A DNA stretch of 64,000 bases from Candidatus Scalindua sp. (GTDB lineage Bacteria; Planctomycetota; Brocadiia; Brocadiales; Scalinduaceae): NCBI GenBank assembly GCA_031316155.1, contig JALDRB010000003.1:251394-315393 (forward strand). The letters run 5' to 3'. This document shows, in pieces, positions 1 to 9,062 of this stretch (positions within the stretch are counted from its first letter, which is position 1; each line of letters starts with the position of its first letter). The position numbers were made by a program, and so were the translations under genes. The notes under the pieces were generated by a model. It was not told the DNA's origin, searched no databases, and worked only from the letters and a program-made list of their open reading frames with translations.

Positions 1-232
1 GGCTGTAAACGCACTGCAACTCTCCGATAGAGTTTTGGAACGGCTCTCGCTTGAGCTTGATAAAGCCGAGATAGTAAACTTCGATCAGGGGTTTGAATTT
101 CTGGGTGTTACTTTTTTAAAGAGCCTGGCGATGGTCCCCTTCGATAAACCGAAAAGAGAGAAAAAAATACTTCATTATCCACGGCCTTTGAATATGCCTG
201 TCTATTTTTTAAAGAAGAACAAGGGGTGGTGA
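1..232 (+). CDS. CRISPR-associated reverse transcriptase, C-terminal end (partial)
   Basis: The frame is open from base 2, so the gene starts left of the window. About 76 codons remain. They match the last part of the catalytic domain of group II intron-like and CRISPR-associated reverse transcriptases: a segment ending in LELDKAEIV, then the GF-EFLGV-F signature that closes the palm domain. The position directly before cas1 identifies it as the RT of an RT-Cas1 spacer-acquisition module, a class known to take spacers from RNA in type III systems. The YxDD active site would lie outside the window. The gene ends at a TGA (230-232), but cas1 continues in exactly the same frame, so this may be a split or interrupted RT-Cas1 fusion. 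Confidence 0.75.
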   Translation, partial: AVNALQLSDRVLERLSLELDKAEIVNFDQGFEFLGVTFLKSLAMVPFDKPKREKKILHYPRPLNMPVYFLKKNKGW

Positions 233-259
233 GTTGGAGGCCAGGTTAATACTTGTATA

Positions 260-1345
260 TTGAGTAATGCCAAAATTCCGGAGAAAAAACGCTTTAGTTT
301 AAATGCTTTGTTTTCGGCAACATTTGTAACGGATGAGTTTGTTATGGCGAACCTCTATCTGACAGAACAGAACTCTGTTTTGCGAAAGAGCGGCGATCGT
401 TTGATCATTGAAAAGGATGAAGAGATTCTCCTCGAGGTGCAATGCCACAAGATTGATGCTGTACTCATATTCGGGAATGTGCAATTTACCACCCAGGCAG
501 TACACGAACTCTTTGAGCACGGTATTGAGCTGGCCATACTGACGAGAACGGGCAGACTTATAGGACAGATAACTTCTCCTGCAACGAAAAATATTACCTT
601 GAGGCTTCAGCAGTTTAAGAAATATTGGGATGATGAATTTCGACTTGCGCTGGCCAAGGTGATCGTTTCCGGTAAGATGCAAAATTGTATCCTCTTAGTC
701 AGGTCGTTCTCCTATAACCACCCGGAGATAGATCTTAAGGAGGAGATTGACGTACTTATCAAAATACGTGAGAAGGTGGACTCGATAACGCAGATTGCAC
801 AACTGTTTGGATTGGAGGGGTCAGCGGCAAGAACCTATTTTGACGCATATGGCAAAATGCTTCTCGGACCGTTCCATTTTCCCGGCAGGAGGAAACACCC
901 TTCTACAGACCCGGTAAATGCCCTGCTTTCCCTGAGCTATACCATGATCTTTAATGAAATACTGTCGCTCCTCGACGGACTGGGCTTCGACCCCTATCTT
1001 GCGTACTATCACAGTATTGATTATGGCAGGGCTTCACTCGCCTCTGACCTTATGGAAGAGTTCAGGGCGCCGGTTGCCGACCGCCTCATACTCTATTTTG
1101 TCAACAATCGGATATTCGATAGTGAAGCCTTTTATACAAACCCAAAAGGCGGAGGCGTCTTTCTCAGGCGGGAATCCTTAAAACGCTATTTTGTTGAATA
1201 CGAAAAAATGGTAAACAGAGAATTCATCCATCCTGAAATCAATCAGCAAACAACATTCAGAAAGTGTTTCCGTTTACAGGCGGAACGGCTCGCCTTGCAC
1301 ATACAAAACGGTAAAACCTATGTTCCCTTTGAAGTGGAGATATAA
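260..1345 (+). CDS. cas1: CRISPR-associated endonuclease Cas1
   Basis: Cas1 is the integrase that, with Cas2, inserts new spacers at the leader end of the array. The N-terminal beta-rich domain begins near residue 29 (MANLYLTEQNSVLRKSG). The C-terminal helical domain carries the metal-binding residues expected of the family: Glu186 in GLEGSAARTYF, His251 in YYHSIDYGRASL and Glu266 in DLMEEF. Two starts are possible: TTG at 260 or ATG at 344. The first 28 residues look like the linker of an RT-Cas1 fusion, and the frame runs back without a stop to the TGA at 230-232. It is followed 3 bases later by cas2. The family is certain; the start is not. Confidence 0.95.
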   Translation: MSNAKIPEKKRFSLNALFSATFVTDEFVMANLYLTEQNSVLRKSGDRLIIEKDEEILLEVQCHKIDAVLIFGNVQFTTQAVHELFEHGIELAILTRTGRLIGQITSPATKNITLRLQQFKKYWDDEFRLALAKVIVSGKMQNCILLVRSFSYNHPEIDLKEEIDVLIKIREKVDSITQIAQLFGLEGSAARTYFDAYGKMLLGPFHFPGRRKHPSTDPVNALLSLSYTMIFNEILSLLDGLGFDPYLAYYHSIDYGRASLASDLMEEFRAPVADRLILYFVNNRIFDSEAFYTNPKGGGVFLRRESLKRYFVEYEKMVNREFIHPEINQQTTFRKCFRLQAERLALHIQNGKTYVPFEVEI

Positions 1346-1348
1346 CAG

Positions 1349-1624
1349 ATGTTTTATCTTGTGTCGTATGATATACCGGATACGAAAAGGCGTACTAAAC
1401 TCGCCAAGGTTTTAGAAGATTTTGGAGATCGCGTGCAATTCAGCGTCTTTGAGTGCATATTGGATGACAAACTTCTTGACAAACTTGTAAAAAGAATAGA
1501 TAAAATAGTGAAGGTTGCGGACGATAGTGTCCGAATTTATACCGTTTGTGCAAATTGTGAAAGGTGCATAAGGATTATTGGGCAGGGAGTAGTATCGAAA
1601 ATTGAAGAGATCTATATCGTCTGA
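1349..1624 (+). CDS. cas2: CRISPR-associated protein Cas2
   Basis: A 91-residue protein with the Cas2 ferredoxin-like fold signature: the opening FYLVSYDIPDTKRRTKLAKVL holds the conserved aspartate after the first strand, followed by GDRVQFSVFECIL. The family forms the central dimer of the Cas1-Cas2 integration complex. Length is typical. It starts 3 bases after the cas1 stop and is surely co-transcribed with it. The CRISPR leader begins directly after its TGA stop. Confidence 0.95.
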   Translation: MFYLVSYDIPDTKRRTKLAKVLEDFGDRVQFSVFECILDDKLLDKLVKRIDKIVKVADDSVRIYTVCANCERCIRIIGQGVVSKIEEIYIV

Positions 1625-1969
1625 AGAGTGAAGGACCTTCGTTTGTAACAGCCGTTGAAAAGATTAATTGAATAAAGGATTGCAGGAGCATGTCATAAAA
1701 ACCAGGTAGCTCTTGTAATCCGGCCTGCAAAAGAAAATCATGCTCGCATCAGCTTTAACTGACTATTTAATAAGAGCTTAACGAAACATTTCCAAAGCCT
1801 GAAAAAGAGGGAAGGTTACAGGAAAGTTGTAACTGTTTATTAAGATGATATTTATAGCAAAATTTAAGGAATTTGAGAGGAGGTGAAAGCAGAAGATGAG
1901 GTCAGAAAAATGGGGTTACAGGAAATGGCCTTATAAGTGGTTGTTTAGATTGAGGATAAAAAGAGTAGA
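1625..1969 (+). promoter_or_regulatory. CRISPR leader
   Basis: This 345-base AT-rich stretch lies between cas2 and the first repeat. The far end of the array carries the degenerate repeat, which makes this side the leader end. It should hold the promoter of the pre-crRNA and the Cas1-Cas2 docking site. A GGTTACAGGAAA-like word occurs twice, near 1813 and 1914. A very strong Shine-Dalgarno sequence, AGGAGGTGA, lies at 1878-1886. I cannot place the promoter with confidence. Confidence 0.6.
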
Positions 1970-1988
1970 GTTGGAAACATTGACCTGA
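1896..1988 (+). CDS. possible 30-residue leader peptide running into the first CRISPR repeat
   Basis: ATG at 1896 sits 9 bases after AGGAGGTGA, a nearly ideal ribosome binding site. The short frame encodes a very basic, aromatic peptide (starting MRSEKWGYRKWPYKWL) and ends at a TGA inside the first repeat. No family is recognised. It may be a chance frame, but the ribosome site is better than those of most genes in this window. Confidence 0.3.
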   Translation: MRSEKWGYRKWPYKWLFRLRIKRVELETLT

Positions 1989-3125
1989 TGTAAAAGGGAT
2001 TGAGACGGAATAAATGTTGTCTGGTAGTCCATCACTTATAATGTTGGAAACATTGACCTGATGTAAAAGGGATTGAGACAGGGAAACGATGCATCGACTA
2101 TCGGGGTAACACAGTGTTGGAAACATTGACCTGATGTAAAAGGGATTGAGACATACAAGCATAAGCTCTGTATAGTCCATCAGTCTGAAATGTTGGAAAC
2201 ATTGACCTGATGTAAAAGGGATTGAGACTCCACCACCAGTCATGGCGTTTAACTTTGTTATAAAATCAGTTGGAAACATTGACCTGATGTAAAAGGGATT
2301 GAGACCTTTAGGCAGTTCAGCTGTGACTATGGCAATATATAAGTTGGAAACATTGACCTGATGTAAAAGGGATTGAGACGCTAAGGCTGATGGGCTTGTG
2401 GATTAGTCCTTTTTTTTCGTTGGAAACATTGACCTGATGTAAAAGGGATTGAGACGCAATTAAACTGATTGTTACTAATCCTATAAGAAATATGGTTGGA
2501 AACATTGACCTGATGTAAAAGGGATTGAGACCAAATATTTTATCAAATTCTTCCCATGCATCTATGTGTTGGAAACATTGACCTGATGTAAAAGGGATTG
2601 AGACAAAGCATTAACCGATTCTACAACATTTCCAGTCAATCTGTTGGAAACATTGACCTGATGTAAAAGGGATTGAGACTGATATGATAGAACCTCTTGT
2701 GGTCCTATCTTGAAAAGGTTGGAAACATTGACCTGATGTAAAAGGGATTGAGACAAAAGATCTGCAAATATGGCAATAATGACATACTATGTTGGAAACA
2801 TTGACCTGATGTAAAAGGGATTGAGACAATACAAAAAGTACAAAAACAGCTACATAGATAATGTTGGAAACATTGACCTGATGTAAAAGGGATTGAGACG
2901 GTAGCCATCGCACTCATCAGTCAATAAGCTAAAATGAAGTTGGAAACATTGACCTGATGTAAAAGGGATTGAGACTACGACTAGCCGGTCGTAAGGCACC
3001 TTACAACCAAAAAGTTGGAAACATTGACCTGATGTAAAAGGGATTGAGACTCATGAGGTCAACCGCTTAGAAGTCTTCTTAGCCGAGCGTTGGAAACATT
3101 GTCCTGATGTAAAAGAGGTTGATAC
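1970..3125 (+). CRISPR. CRISPR array, 16 repeats and 15 spacers
   Basis: Fifteen identical 37-base repeats begin with GTTGGAAAC and end with GGGATTGAGAC; they start at 1970, 2043, 2116, 2192, 2269, 2343, 2419, 2495, 2568, 2643, 2718, 2791, 2863, 2939 and 3014. A sixteenth at 3089-3125 has several changes (GTCCTG, GAGGTTGATAC) and marks the old end. Spacers are 35-40 bases and all different. The repeat end ATTGAGAC resembles the ATTGAAAC handle of type I and III crRNAs, so the array is read on the plus strand away from cas2. The system type is inferred as III from the CARF and Csx3 neighbours; no effector genes are visible. Confidence 0.98.
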
Positions 3126-3272
3126 GGCACGTTTGGTACGTGAATGGATACAAAGAGGAAGGGATGTAGAGAGAAAGATATGGTGGGGTAATGTTATGGG
3201 TGATGTGAGGGTTACTGATTTATAAATTAATCATAAACGTTCTTATGGAGACGTATAATTACGTAAGATAAC

Positions 3273-3974
3273 ATGTTACATTTCCTGAGAAAACTGAAGG
3301 GGCTGCCTATATTCTTCATATTCGCTATGGCTGTATTGAGCACTCATTTAGCGGCTGATGCCATTATTCATATATTCGAAGGGTTATTTGATAAGATGCA
3401 TTGGTGGCATCCGCTTATATACATATCTTTTGGTCTTTTCTTTGTAGTCATGATATCTGTGACTTTTTTGTTAAAAAACAGGATCTATCTCCCTCAAACC
3501 AAGATCATTCCAGGTGGAGCACAGCGACGAAAGCACCTTATCTTGTTCCTTTCCAATCTGGATGATCTGGATGAGCTAAACAAATCAAACGGCATCCCTG
3601 AGGCTTTGACCCTCACACATAATATTAATGATGACATAGAGAAAATGAAAGAGCTGAAAAAGCGTCCTACAAAATTGGTTTGGAAATGGGAGATGCCATT
3701 AAGGGCAATAAAGCATCATATTGAGACATTAACAACACTTACAATTATTTGTTCAGACAAATCACTCCCGCAAGTACATTTATTTTTAAACATATGCAGA
3801 CGACTAAAAATAGTAAGTTACAGAAGGTTTTACTGGCAGAAGAGAGAGATTTATTGTACACTTGTCGAGAAAAATGGTGGAGAGAACAAAAGGAGGGATT
3901 TTAAAAGTTTTGATAAGGAATATGAAGGTTTTAATTTTGAAGATTTCAACGCATTATCAAACGCAATGGCATGA
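3273..3974 (+). pseudogene. membrane-anchored CARF protein, N-terminal part, broken by an insertion
   Basis: The 233 residues begin with two membrane segments (about residues 11-36 and 46-67), then a soluble domain starting KHLILFLSNLDDL that looks like the first strand and loop of a CARF (cyclic-oligoadenylate sensing) fold, and end in GFNFEDFNALSNAMA. CARF domains normally continue with a helix and the D-TGG-K motif. That missing end is found 1.95 kb further on at 5926-6186, beyond a decayed IS1380 element. I therefore read this as the front half of a TM-CARF type III accessory gene. It could in principle still make a membrane protein without a complete ligand pocket. An ATGA overlap at the stop opens a 35-codon frame of no known family. 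Confidence 0.7.
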
Positions 3975-4199
3975 TTTCAAAGCTTAAAAAGAAGAAAATT
4001 TCAGAGAGTAACAGGTTATCTATGGCTTTATCTAGACCTAAAACAAGCGAGGTTTATCAACCACACACGTACTCATAATATTTTAATCAATAATTGGTTG
4101 CTTGTTTGATCCCTTATGCATCTCTCAATACTTTTTTTGTTTGTAAAACTTCTCGAATTCGTAAAAATACCACTATGAACAGACAATATCACTGTGTCA

Positions 4200-5880
4200 T
4201 GATACAATGTTGATGTACCAATCCCGCAGACTTTTAACTCCATTCATTTTTCTCACAAAATGCGTACCCTCTCATGCATATCTTCAGTTTTCTGATCCGC
4301 TCCCAGGTAGCAAAGAAATCCTGCAACCAGTCATTGTACCCAAGAACTACATTCTAAAGATCTTTCTCCCCGTTTTGATAATTTGACACGGCAGCAAAAT
4401 CAGTGTGTTAAGAAACCTCCGAAATTCCATCTTCACAACCTGTGTACCCCTTGCCTTGTCGGGCATTAACATCCCAAACCACGCCTTTATTATATTCCAC
4501 GCCAGCGCTGTTATTACCATATAAGCCCAGTTACTCTCAAATCCCTTACCGGCATCTTCATCGCATTTACCCCGTTCTTTAACTGCTCTACCACATTCTC
4601 CTGATTGCATCGCCCATTTGCTAACTCCACTACTTCCTCTGCCGGTATATCGCTCAGGGTTTGTAATGTAAAAAAGTATCGTACGTCATCAAATAATCTC
4701 ATCTGACCCCTTTCTACTCTCAAAGGTCTTCCTGACCACTACCACTCGATACCTCTTCTCACACTTCACCGGTCGATACGCAAACTCTCCCATTGCTCTT
4801 CCTCGACAAATATTCTTATACCCTCGCTCTTCTACTATCCGCTCCTTCACCCTCTCCGACCTCTTTCTCTCGTTGGTCTTTACCGTGTATTCGGTTTACG
4901 CCTTATCTCCTTCCATGATTCCTTCGATAGCTCCCCTGCCCGTCTTTCCAACACCGCACTTGAGCATTCATACCAAACACAAAGTCTGCTGCTCAAGACC
5001 AACGATCAAAATTTCCCGTTAAGGAAAAATCGTGCTTCCCTCTGATACATACCCTCTTCGCGTATCGCTTCACCAATCTATCGCACGGTCTATCCACTCC
5101 ATACAACCGTCAGCGGCTCGGCCTGTTCCCGGGACGATTCACCAGATACAACACCTCCTTCGTGTTCCCCAGCGATATCACCAGCGGCGCATACCCCCAT
5201 ATCCTTATACGATACATCCATTCCCTCAACACTCCTCCATACGTTCTTGCTATATTTGCCCATCTACATCTATCAGTGCCTCCCCTCCATGGAATCCTTC
5301 CTGCTCTCTTTCCATATGCACCGAATGCGTGCAGTACATTATTGATGCACTCCATCAGTCTCGGAATATCCGCTTTCTTAAATCGACAGGTAAAATCCCC
5401 CGCTGTCGTCGGATCCGGTATCCTCTGCGCTCCTATTGCATTGAGGTACCCCGTATCCTGTCGGTTCAACTCTATGTCCTCTAATCGTATATTTCCGCAA
5501 AGGACATTGTATGCTATATTCAATACATGATCTGACTCGTGGTAGGGAATATGGCTTTTCAGTAATTTGACCTGCCGGTTAATCTCGTGTACCCAAACCA
5601 CTCTTCAGTACCATTTGATGTATTGCTCCTATTCTCACAGTTGATTGCCTGTGTCTTCTCTGCTATTTCGTAATGGATATTCCTGGCGGTGAACATCGGT
5701 TGGGGTTGTTCCTCACTGCTTCCTCTCCAGTCGTTTTTTAATTTCTCGTTTCTTTCTCTTGAGTGTTTTGGTATACTTCTTTCGTAATTTTTGTTCATCT
5801 GAAATGCCCCTTTGCTGGTTATTGGTTTTTGAGAAATCCTATTTTAACCAGTAAAATGGGGTATTCAAGCCTCTTCAACT
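4200..5880 (-). mobile_element. decayed IS1380-family insertion sequence
   Basis: About 1.7 kb, the usual IS1380 size, carries a transposase on the minus strand broken by several frameshifts. The element separates the two halves of a CARF gene. The ends are approximate: I could not find clean terminal inverted repeats or a target duplication. A TTTCTCA-(C)AAAA word occurs in opposite orientation near both limits. The stretch 3975-4200 between the CARF stop and the element is not explained. Confidence 0.7.
4347..5798 (-). pseudogene. IS1380-family transposase, multiply frameshifted
   Basis: Three recognisable pieces lie in order on the minus strand in different frames. The N-terminal piece (from 5798) is followed by a core at about 5110-5601 with the IS1380 hallmark HESDHVLNIAYNVLCG, LEDIELNRQD and AQRIPDPTTAGDF. 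A C-terminal piece at 4347-4723 has GRCNQENVVEQLKNG and WAYMVITALAWNIIKAWFG. Intact members have 420-500 residues, which fits this span. At least three frame changes make it inactive. Confidence 0.85.
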
Positions 5881-5925
5881 CTCTTTGTTAAAAATCACGC
5901 TTGCATAAAGTCTAGATTATTTAGC

Positions 5926-6186
5926 ATGAATAAACAGGATAAACTATCTGATGATACTCTGTTCCTGCAGGTAAAGTCATTTTTTATCCGTAAGGCAGAA
6001 GAGAAATATATCTCGGAAAATGAGATTATGGTAGATATTACTGGTGGCCAAAAACCAACCAGTATTGTAGGAATATCAGTAACCTTTAACCGAAAAATTA
6101 AGGCACAATATGTCCAGACAGGCGACCCATATGACGTTCTCAGCTACGATGTTATTCTCCATAATCCTGATCATGGAGCGGAATAG
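5926..6186 (+). pseudogene. CARF domain C-terminal part of the interrupted membrane CARF gene
   Basis: The 86 residues contain EIMVDITGGQKPTSIVGIS and NRKIKAQYVQT, the typical CARF end: a strand, the D-TGG-K ligand-binding loop, a helix and a strand with YVQT. There is no ribosome site before the ATG, so it is probably not a gene of its own. It complements the N-terminal piece at 3273-3974, the join falling just before the helix leading to the D-TGG-K motif. Together they would make a protein of about 320 residues. Confidence 0.75.
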
Positions 6187-6450
6187 TGTATGAAATCTTT
6201 TCTGTATTTTTGAACCTATAAGGTCTTCATGTAATCAAACATTGCGATAATTTCAGGTGTATCACATGGATTAAACCTGACAAAAAAATTATCTCATTCT
6301 CATATCGTAAAGAGTATCATATTGTCAAGGCTAAAGCTGTGAGTTGCCTACAACTATTACAAAGATCTGTGATGCTTGAGAATTACAAAGCATGACTCAT
6401 ACCTGAAGATTGGAGTCAATTAATATATGCTATGACCATCAGGAGACTGA

Positions 6451-6696
6451 ATGAAAAGCATAACCATAGACTTAAACAGTTTATTTGATGATCAGGCAAA
6501 GGTCGATCGCCTTCCGGAGTATATGAACAAATGTATAGAAATTGCGGGAGAAGGAAATGACATTTTTCTTACCGGAGCGGCACCCGTGTGGCTCTATCTG
6601 AAGATTGCTCACGCGCTTCATGGAAAAGCCAGAAAGCTCACGTACCGATCCCCGGTAACCGGAGACGTAGAGATCTTAAACCACAATCCCTTATGA
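6451..6696 (+). CDS. csx3: Csx3-like CRISPR ring nuclease (Crn3 family)
   Basis: The 81-residue protein ends with GNDIFLTGAAPVWLYLKIAH, then RSPVTGDVEILNHNP. This is the Csx3 pattern of a strand, SG-PxWLY helix and a final strand ending in SH or NH. Csx3 family members bind and degrade cyclic tetra-adenylate in type III CRISPR systems, switching the alarm off. AGGAG lies 6 bases before the ATG. It sits downstream of the array and the CARF gene and upstream of a phosphatase gene. It is slightly shorter than typical Csx3 (about 100 residues), so the activity should be tested rather than assumed. Confidence 0.75.
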   Translation: MKSITIDLNSLFDDQAKVDRLPEYMNKCIEIAGEGNDIFLTGAAPVWLYLKIAHALHGKARKLTYRSPVTGDVEILNHNPL

Positions 6697-6971
6697 TGAA
6701 TGGCAATGTTTGTTTTTGATATAGGAGTACAATTTATTACGCCTCGTGAATCTGGGCTTGGGGTTAATAAATCAAACCGTTTCATTTAGATTAAGCCAAT
6801 ATGGTACTTTTTTAAGACAGTTAACACTATTGTACATATCTGGATGGCGGTTTTACTGTCGAAAATCAATATTTCAGAGTCCTGTTTTTTTTTTCAACAT
6901 AAGCATTCAATTATCATAAATTATATTGGCTTAAAGAAAACATATAGATGATGAGAATCCTTTCGAAATAA
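6697..6971. other. intergenic stretch, no gene seen
   Basis: The 275 bases between csx3 and the phosphatase are AT-rich and hold a T9 run near 6890 that could end transcription. I see no coding frame or strong hairpin. Confidence 0.4.
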
Positions 6972-7439
6972 ATGACATTGCTCTTGCATTTGGCTCTGGT
7001 TATGCGGCACTATAAAAAAACTAAACCATACATGGACTGGATTACAGACAATATAGCCATTGGTAACTATCTGGATGCCCGGGACAAAATCCTTATTACC
7101 AGAGAAAACATTCAATCTATCATCTCTCTTGACGGAGAGTGCGAAGTCTTTACTCCTGAACCGTGTTTTTTCAAGAGGAAAATCTTTAATCTTATCGATG
7201 GCCCCGGTAATGACATGCGAACATTTACCAGAGCCGTTGACACGTTAATAACCTTTGTTGAAAGCCATCCCCCTGTTCTGGTACATTGTCACGCTGGCCG
7301 CAGCCGCTCACCAATCGTCGTAGCGGGATATCTTATCGTGAAAGAAAAGATGGAACCGGAAGACGCTCTTGCCTTTGTCGGGACAAAACGGGAATTCAAT
7401 ATATCTTCAGGATTAGAAGAGCTGTTATACTACCTCTGA
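6972..7439 (+). CDS. dual-specificity protein phosphatase-like, CRISPR-linked
   Basis: The active-site loop HCHAGRSRS (His105, Cys106, Arg112) gives the HC-X5-R signature of cysteine phosphatases, and Asp76 in LIDGPGND fits the general acid. The opening MDWITDNIAIGNYLDARD is typical of small dual-specificity phosphatases, so the true start may be ATG 7032, giving 135 residues. Neither start has a clear ribosome site. Such enzymes remove phosphate from Tyr, Ser/Thr or other phosphoesters. Its place right after csx3 on the same strand suggests a role in the type III response, for instance acting on a phosphorylated effector or a nucleotide; that is inference. Confidence 0.85.
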   Translation: MTLLLHLALVMRHYKKTKPYMDWITDNIAIGNYLDARDKILITRENIQSIISLDGECEVFTPEPCFFKRKIFNLIDGPGNDMRTFTRAVDTLITFVESHPPVLVHCHAGRSRSPIVVAGYLIVKEKMEPEDALAFVGTKREFNISSGLEELLYYL

Positions 7440-7582
7440 AATAGAAGAAAAAGAGTAACTCGGTGAGAAAGAGGAGGGGAGCGATTAAGCAGAGTTAAAG
7501 GTAAGAGTTGAGATTCACTGAAATGAACACTGTCAAACTTTAAGAGGATAATTGAGGAATGAATTTTCGGTTGAAGAAAAAA

Positions 7583-7631
7583 GCACTTAGCGGTGTTTCA
7601 TAATTTTGGGAGTTCAGGAAGTATTGAGAAA
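7583..7631 (+). repeat. 49-base direct repeat, copy 1
   Basis: A segment starting GCACTTAGCGGTGT and ending AGTATTGAGAA recurs at 8460-8508 with only a few differences. The second copy follows a group II intron-like remnant, so both may derive from one mobile element. Function unknown. Confidence 0.7.
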
Positions 7632-7659
7632 GGGTTTGTACGTACACCATTTTAACCTG

Positions 7660-7979
7660 TTAGAGATTAATATGTTTTCTCATGAATAAATTACTTCTCA
7701 ATGTTTTTGGATTCCTTGCACAATGAAATAAACCATAGACAATAACCTTGTCTTTCTCGACTCTATAATAGATAGCATAAGGAAAACGCTTGAGAAGGCA
7801 GCGTCTGAAGTCTTTATATACTGTCTGATAGATTACGGATTCCGTCTGATTTTTTCTGAACAAGCATAAAATATACGAAGAAAGTCTTCTCCGAGACCTT
7901 TTCCTTTCTCTTCATACCAAAAGTATCCATTTATGGAATCTTCTTCTATTTCAGGCAGAAACAACAAAGAATACGTCAT
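7660..7979 (-). pseudogene. ParE/RelE-type toxin, frameshifted
   Basis: From ATG 7979 the frame reads a ParE start (MTYSLLFLPEIEEDS, WYEEKGKGLGEDFL, EKIRRNP), then stops. One base off, the protein continues with VIYQTVYKDFRRCLLKRFPY and YRVEKDKVIVYGLFHCARNPK, the typical ParE C-terminus with its conserved RR and FPY motifs. One base is therefore missing near 7845. Its ATG overlaps the antitoxin stop (ATGA), as in intact modules. ParE-family toxins poison gyrase or cut RNA; this copy is inactive if the sequence is right. Confidence 0.8.
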
Positions 7980-8194
7980 TTCCTTTTTCCAATCCGATTT
8001 TGTAATTCCTTAATAGATAATAAATTGCCAGGGGAATGACCTTTTGCCAATCGTTTGTCTAATTCATCTTTGTGACTATCAGGAATAGGAATATCTGAAT
8101 CCATAGAAGATATACTATCCCATAGATCTTCTATAAAAAGTATTTTTTCTGCTATGCTCATTTGTGCAATTTCAGGGATATCATTTCCTTTCAT
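7976..8194 (-). CDS. addiction-module antitoxin (PF09720 type)
   Basis: The 72 residues (IAQMSIAEKILFIEDLWDSI, then IPIPDSHKDELDKRLA) match the short helical antitoxins annotated as putative addiction module component, which pair with ParE/RelE toxins. It is the upstream gene of a two-gene operon and overlaps the toxin start by 4 bases. It normally binds the toxin and represses its own promoter. AGGAG lies before the ATG. Confidence 0.85.
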   Translation of the reverse strand: MKGNDIPEIAQMSIAEKILFIEDLWDSISSMDSDIPIPDSHKDELDKRLAKGHSPGNLLSIKELQNRIGKRK

Positions 8195-8319
8195 TTGTCT
8201 ATTCTCCTGTTTTATTTATTTGTATCTAGTTTTCAATTTTACCCATACACTATCGATTAGTGTTAGCTATCGCTCAATCGCTGAAATAAGCCTGTTAGCT
8301 TTATGCTACGGTGTTCTTC

Positions 8320-8459
8320 CGGCATGTATGAAAATGTATGGGGTGAAAGTTCCCTGTGGAAGAATCTACGTTATTTGAGGTATTGTACGTTGACCGTTAG
8401 CCGAAGGCAAGTGAGAAACCGGAGAGCAAGACTGCGAGCATGTCTGTTTGCGGACGGGT
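8320..8459 (+). ncRNA. group II intron domain I remnant (tentative)
   Basis: The words GGGGTGAAAGTTCCCTGTGG and, about 50 bases on, CCGTTAGCCGAAGGCAAG strongly resemble the 5-prime ribozyme domain of bacterial group II introns. No intron-encoded reverse transcriptase and no domain V hairpin follow, so only a fragment remains. Related introns gave rise to the CRISPR-type reverse transcriptases, but no direct link to the RT at the window start is shown. Confidence 0.5.
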
Positions 8460-8508
8460 GCACTTAGCGGTGTATCATAATTTTTGGGTTCAGGAAGTAT
8501 TGAGAATC
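8460..8508 (+). repeat. 49-base direct repeat, copy 2
   Basis: Second copy of the segment at 7583-7631, directly behind the group II intron-like remnant. Differences are a T/A exchange in GGTGTTTC versus GGTGTATC and small changes in the T and G runs. Confidence 0.7.
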
Positions 8509-8574
8509 GAAATAAACGTAGATAGCTCCACGGTCGTTTGATTGTTTTTTGCAGTATTTGCTCGATGCGATGGT

Positions 8575-8955
<381 letters not shown>

Positions 8956-9062
8956 GTTTCCTCCCGTTCCATTTTTTCTCATCTGTTCAGTCGTTGCGGG
9001 TACCTGATCGTGAAAGAACAGATGGAGATTGTGTTGTTTTTAACAAACATACCTAACCTGCT

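Noticed and set aside
2007..2191. Spacers 1 and 3 share the word TAGTCCATCA
   Set aside because: Ten shared bases among 15 spacers can arise by chance; no further alignment holds.
1902..2917. Minus-strand frames over the CRISPR array with repeated SIPFTSGQCFQ or SQSLLHQVNVSN peptides
   Set aside because: They are translations of the 37-base repeat; no start signals and no independent support.
3970..4078. 35-codon frame starting in an ATGA overlap with the CARF stop
   Set aside because: Short, lysine-rich, no family; probably chance or part of the unexplained edge of the insertion.
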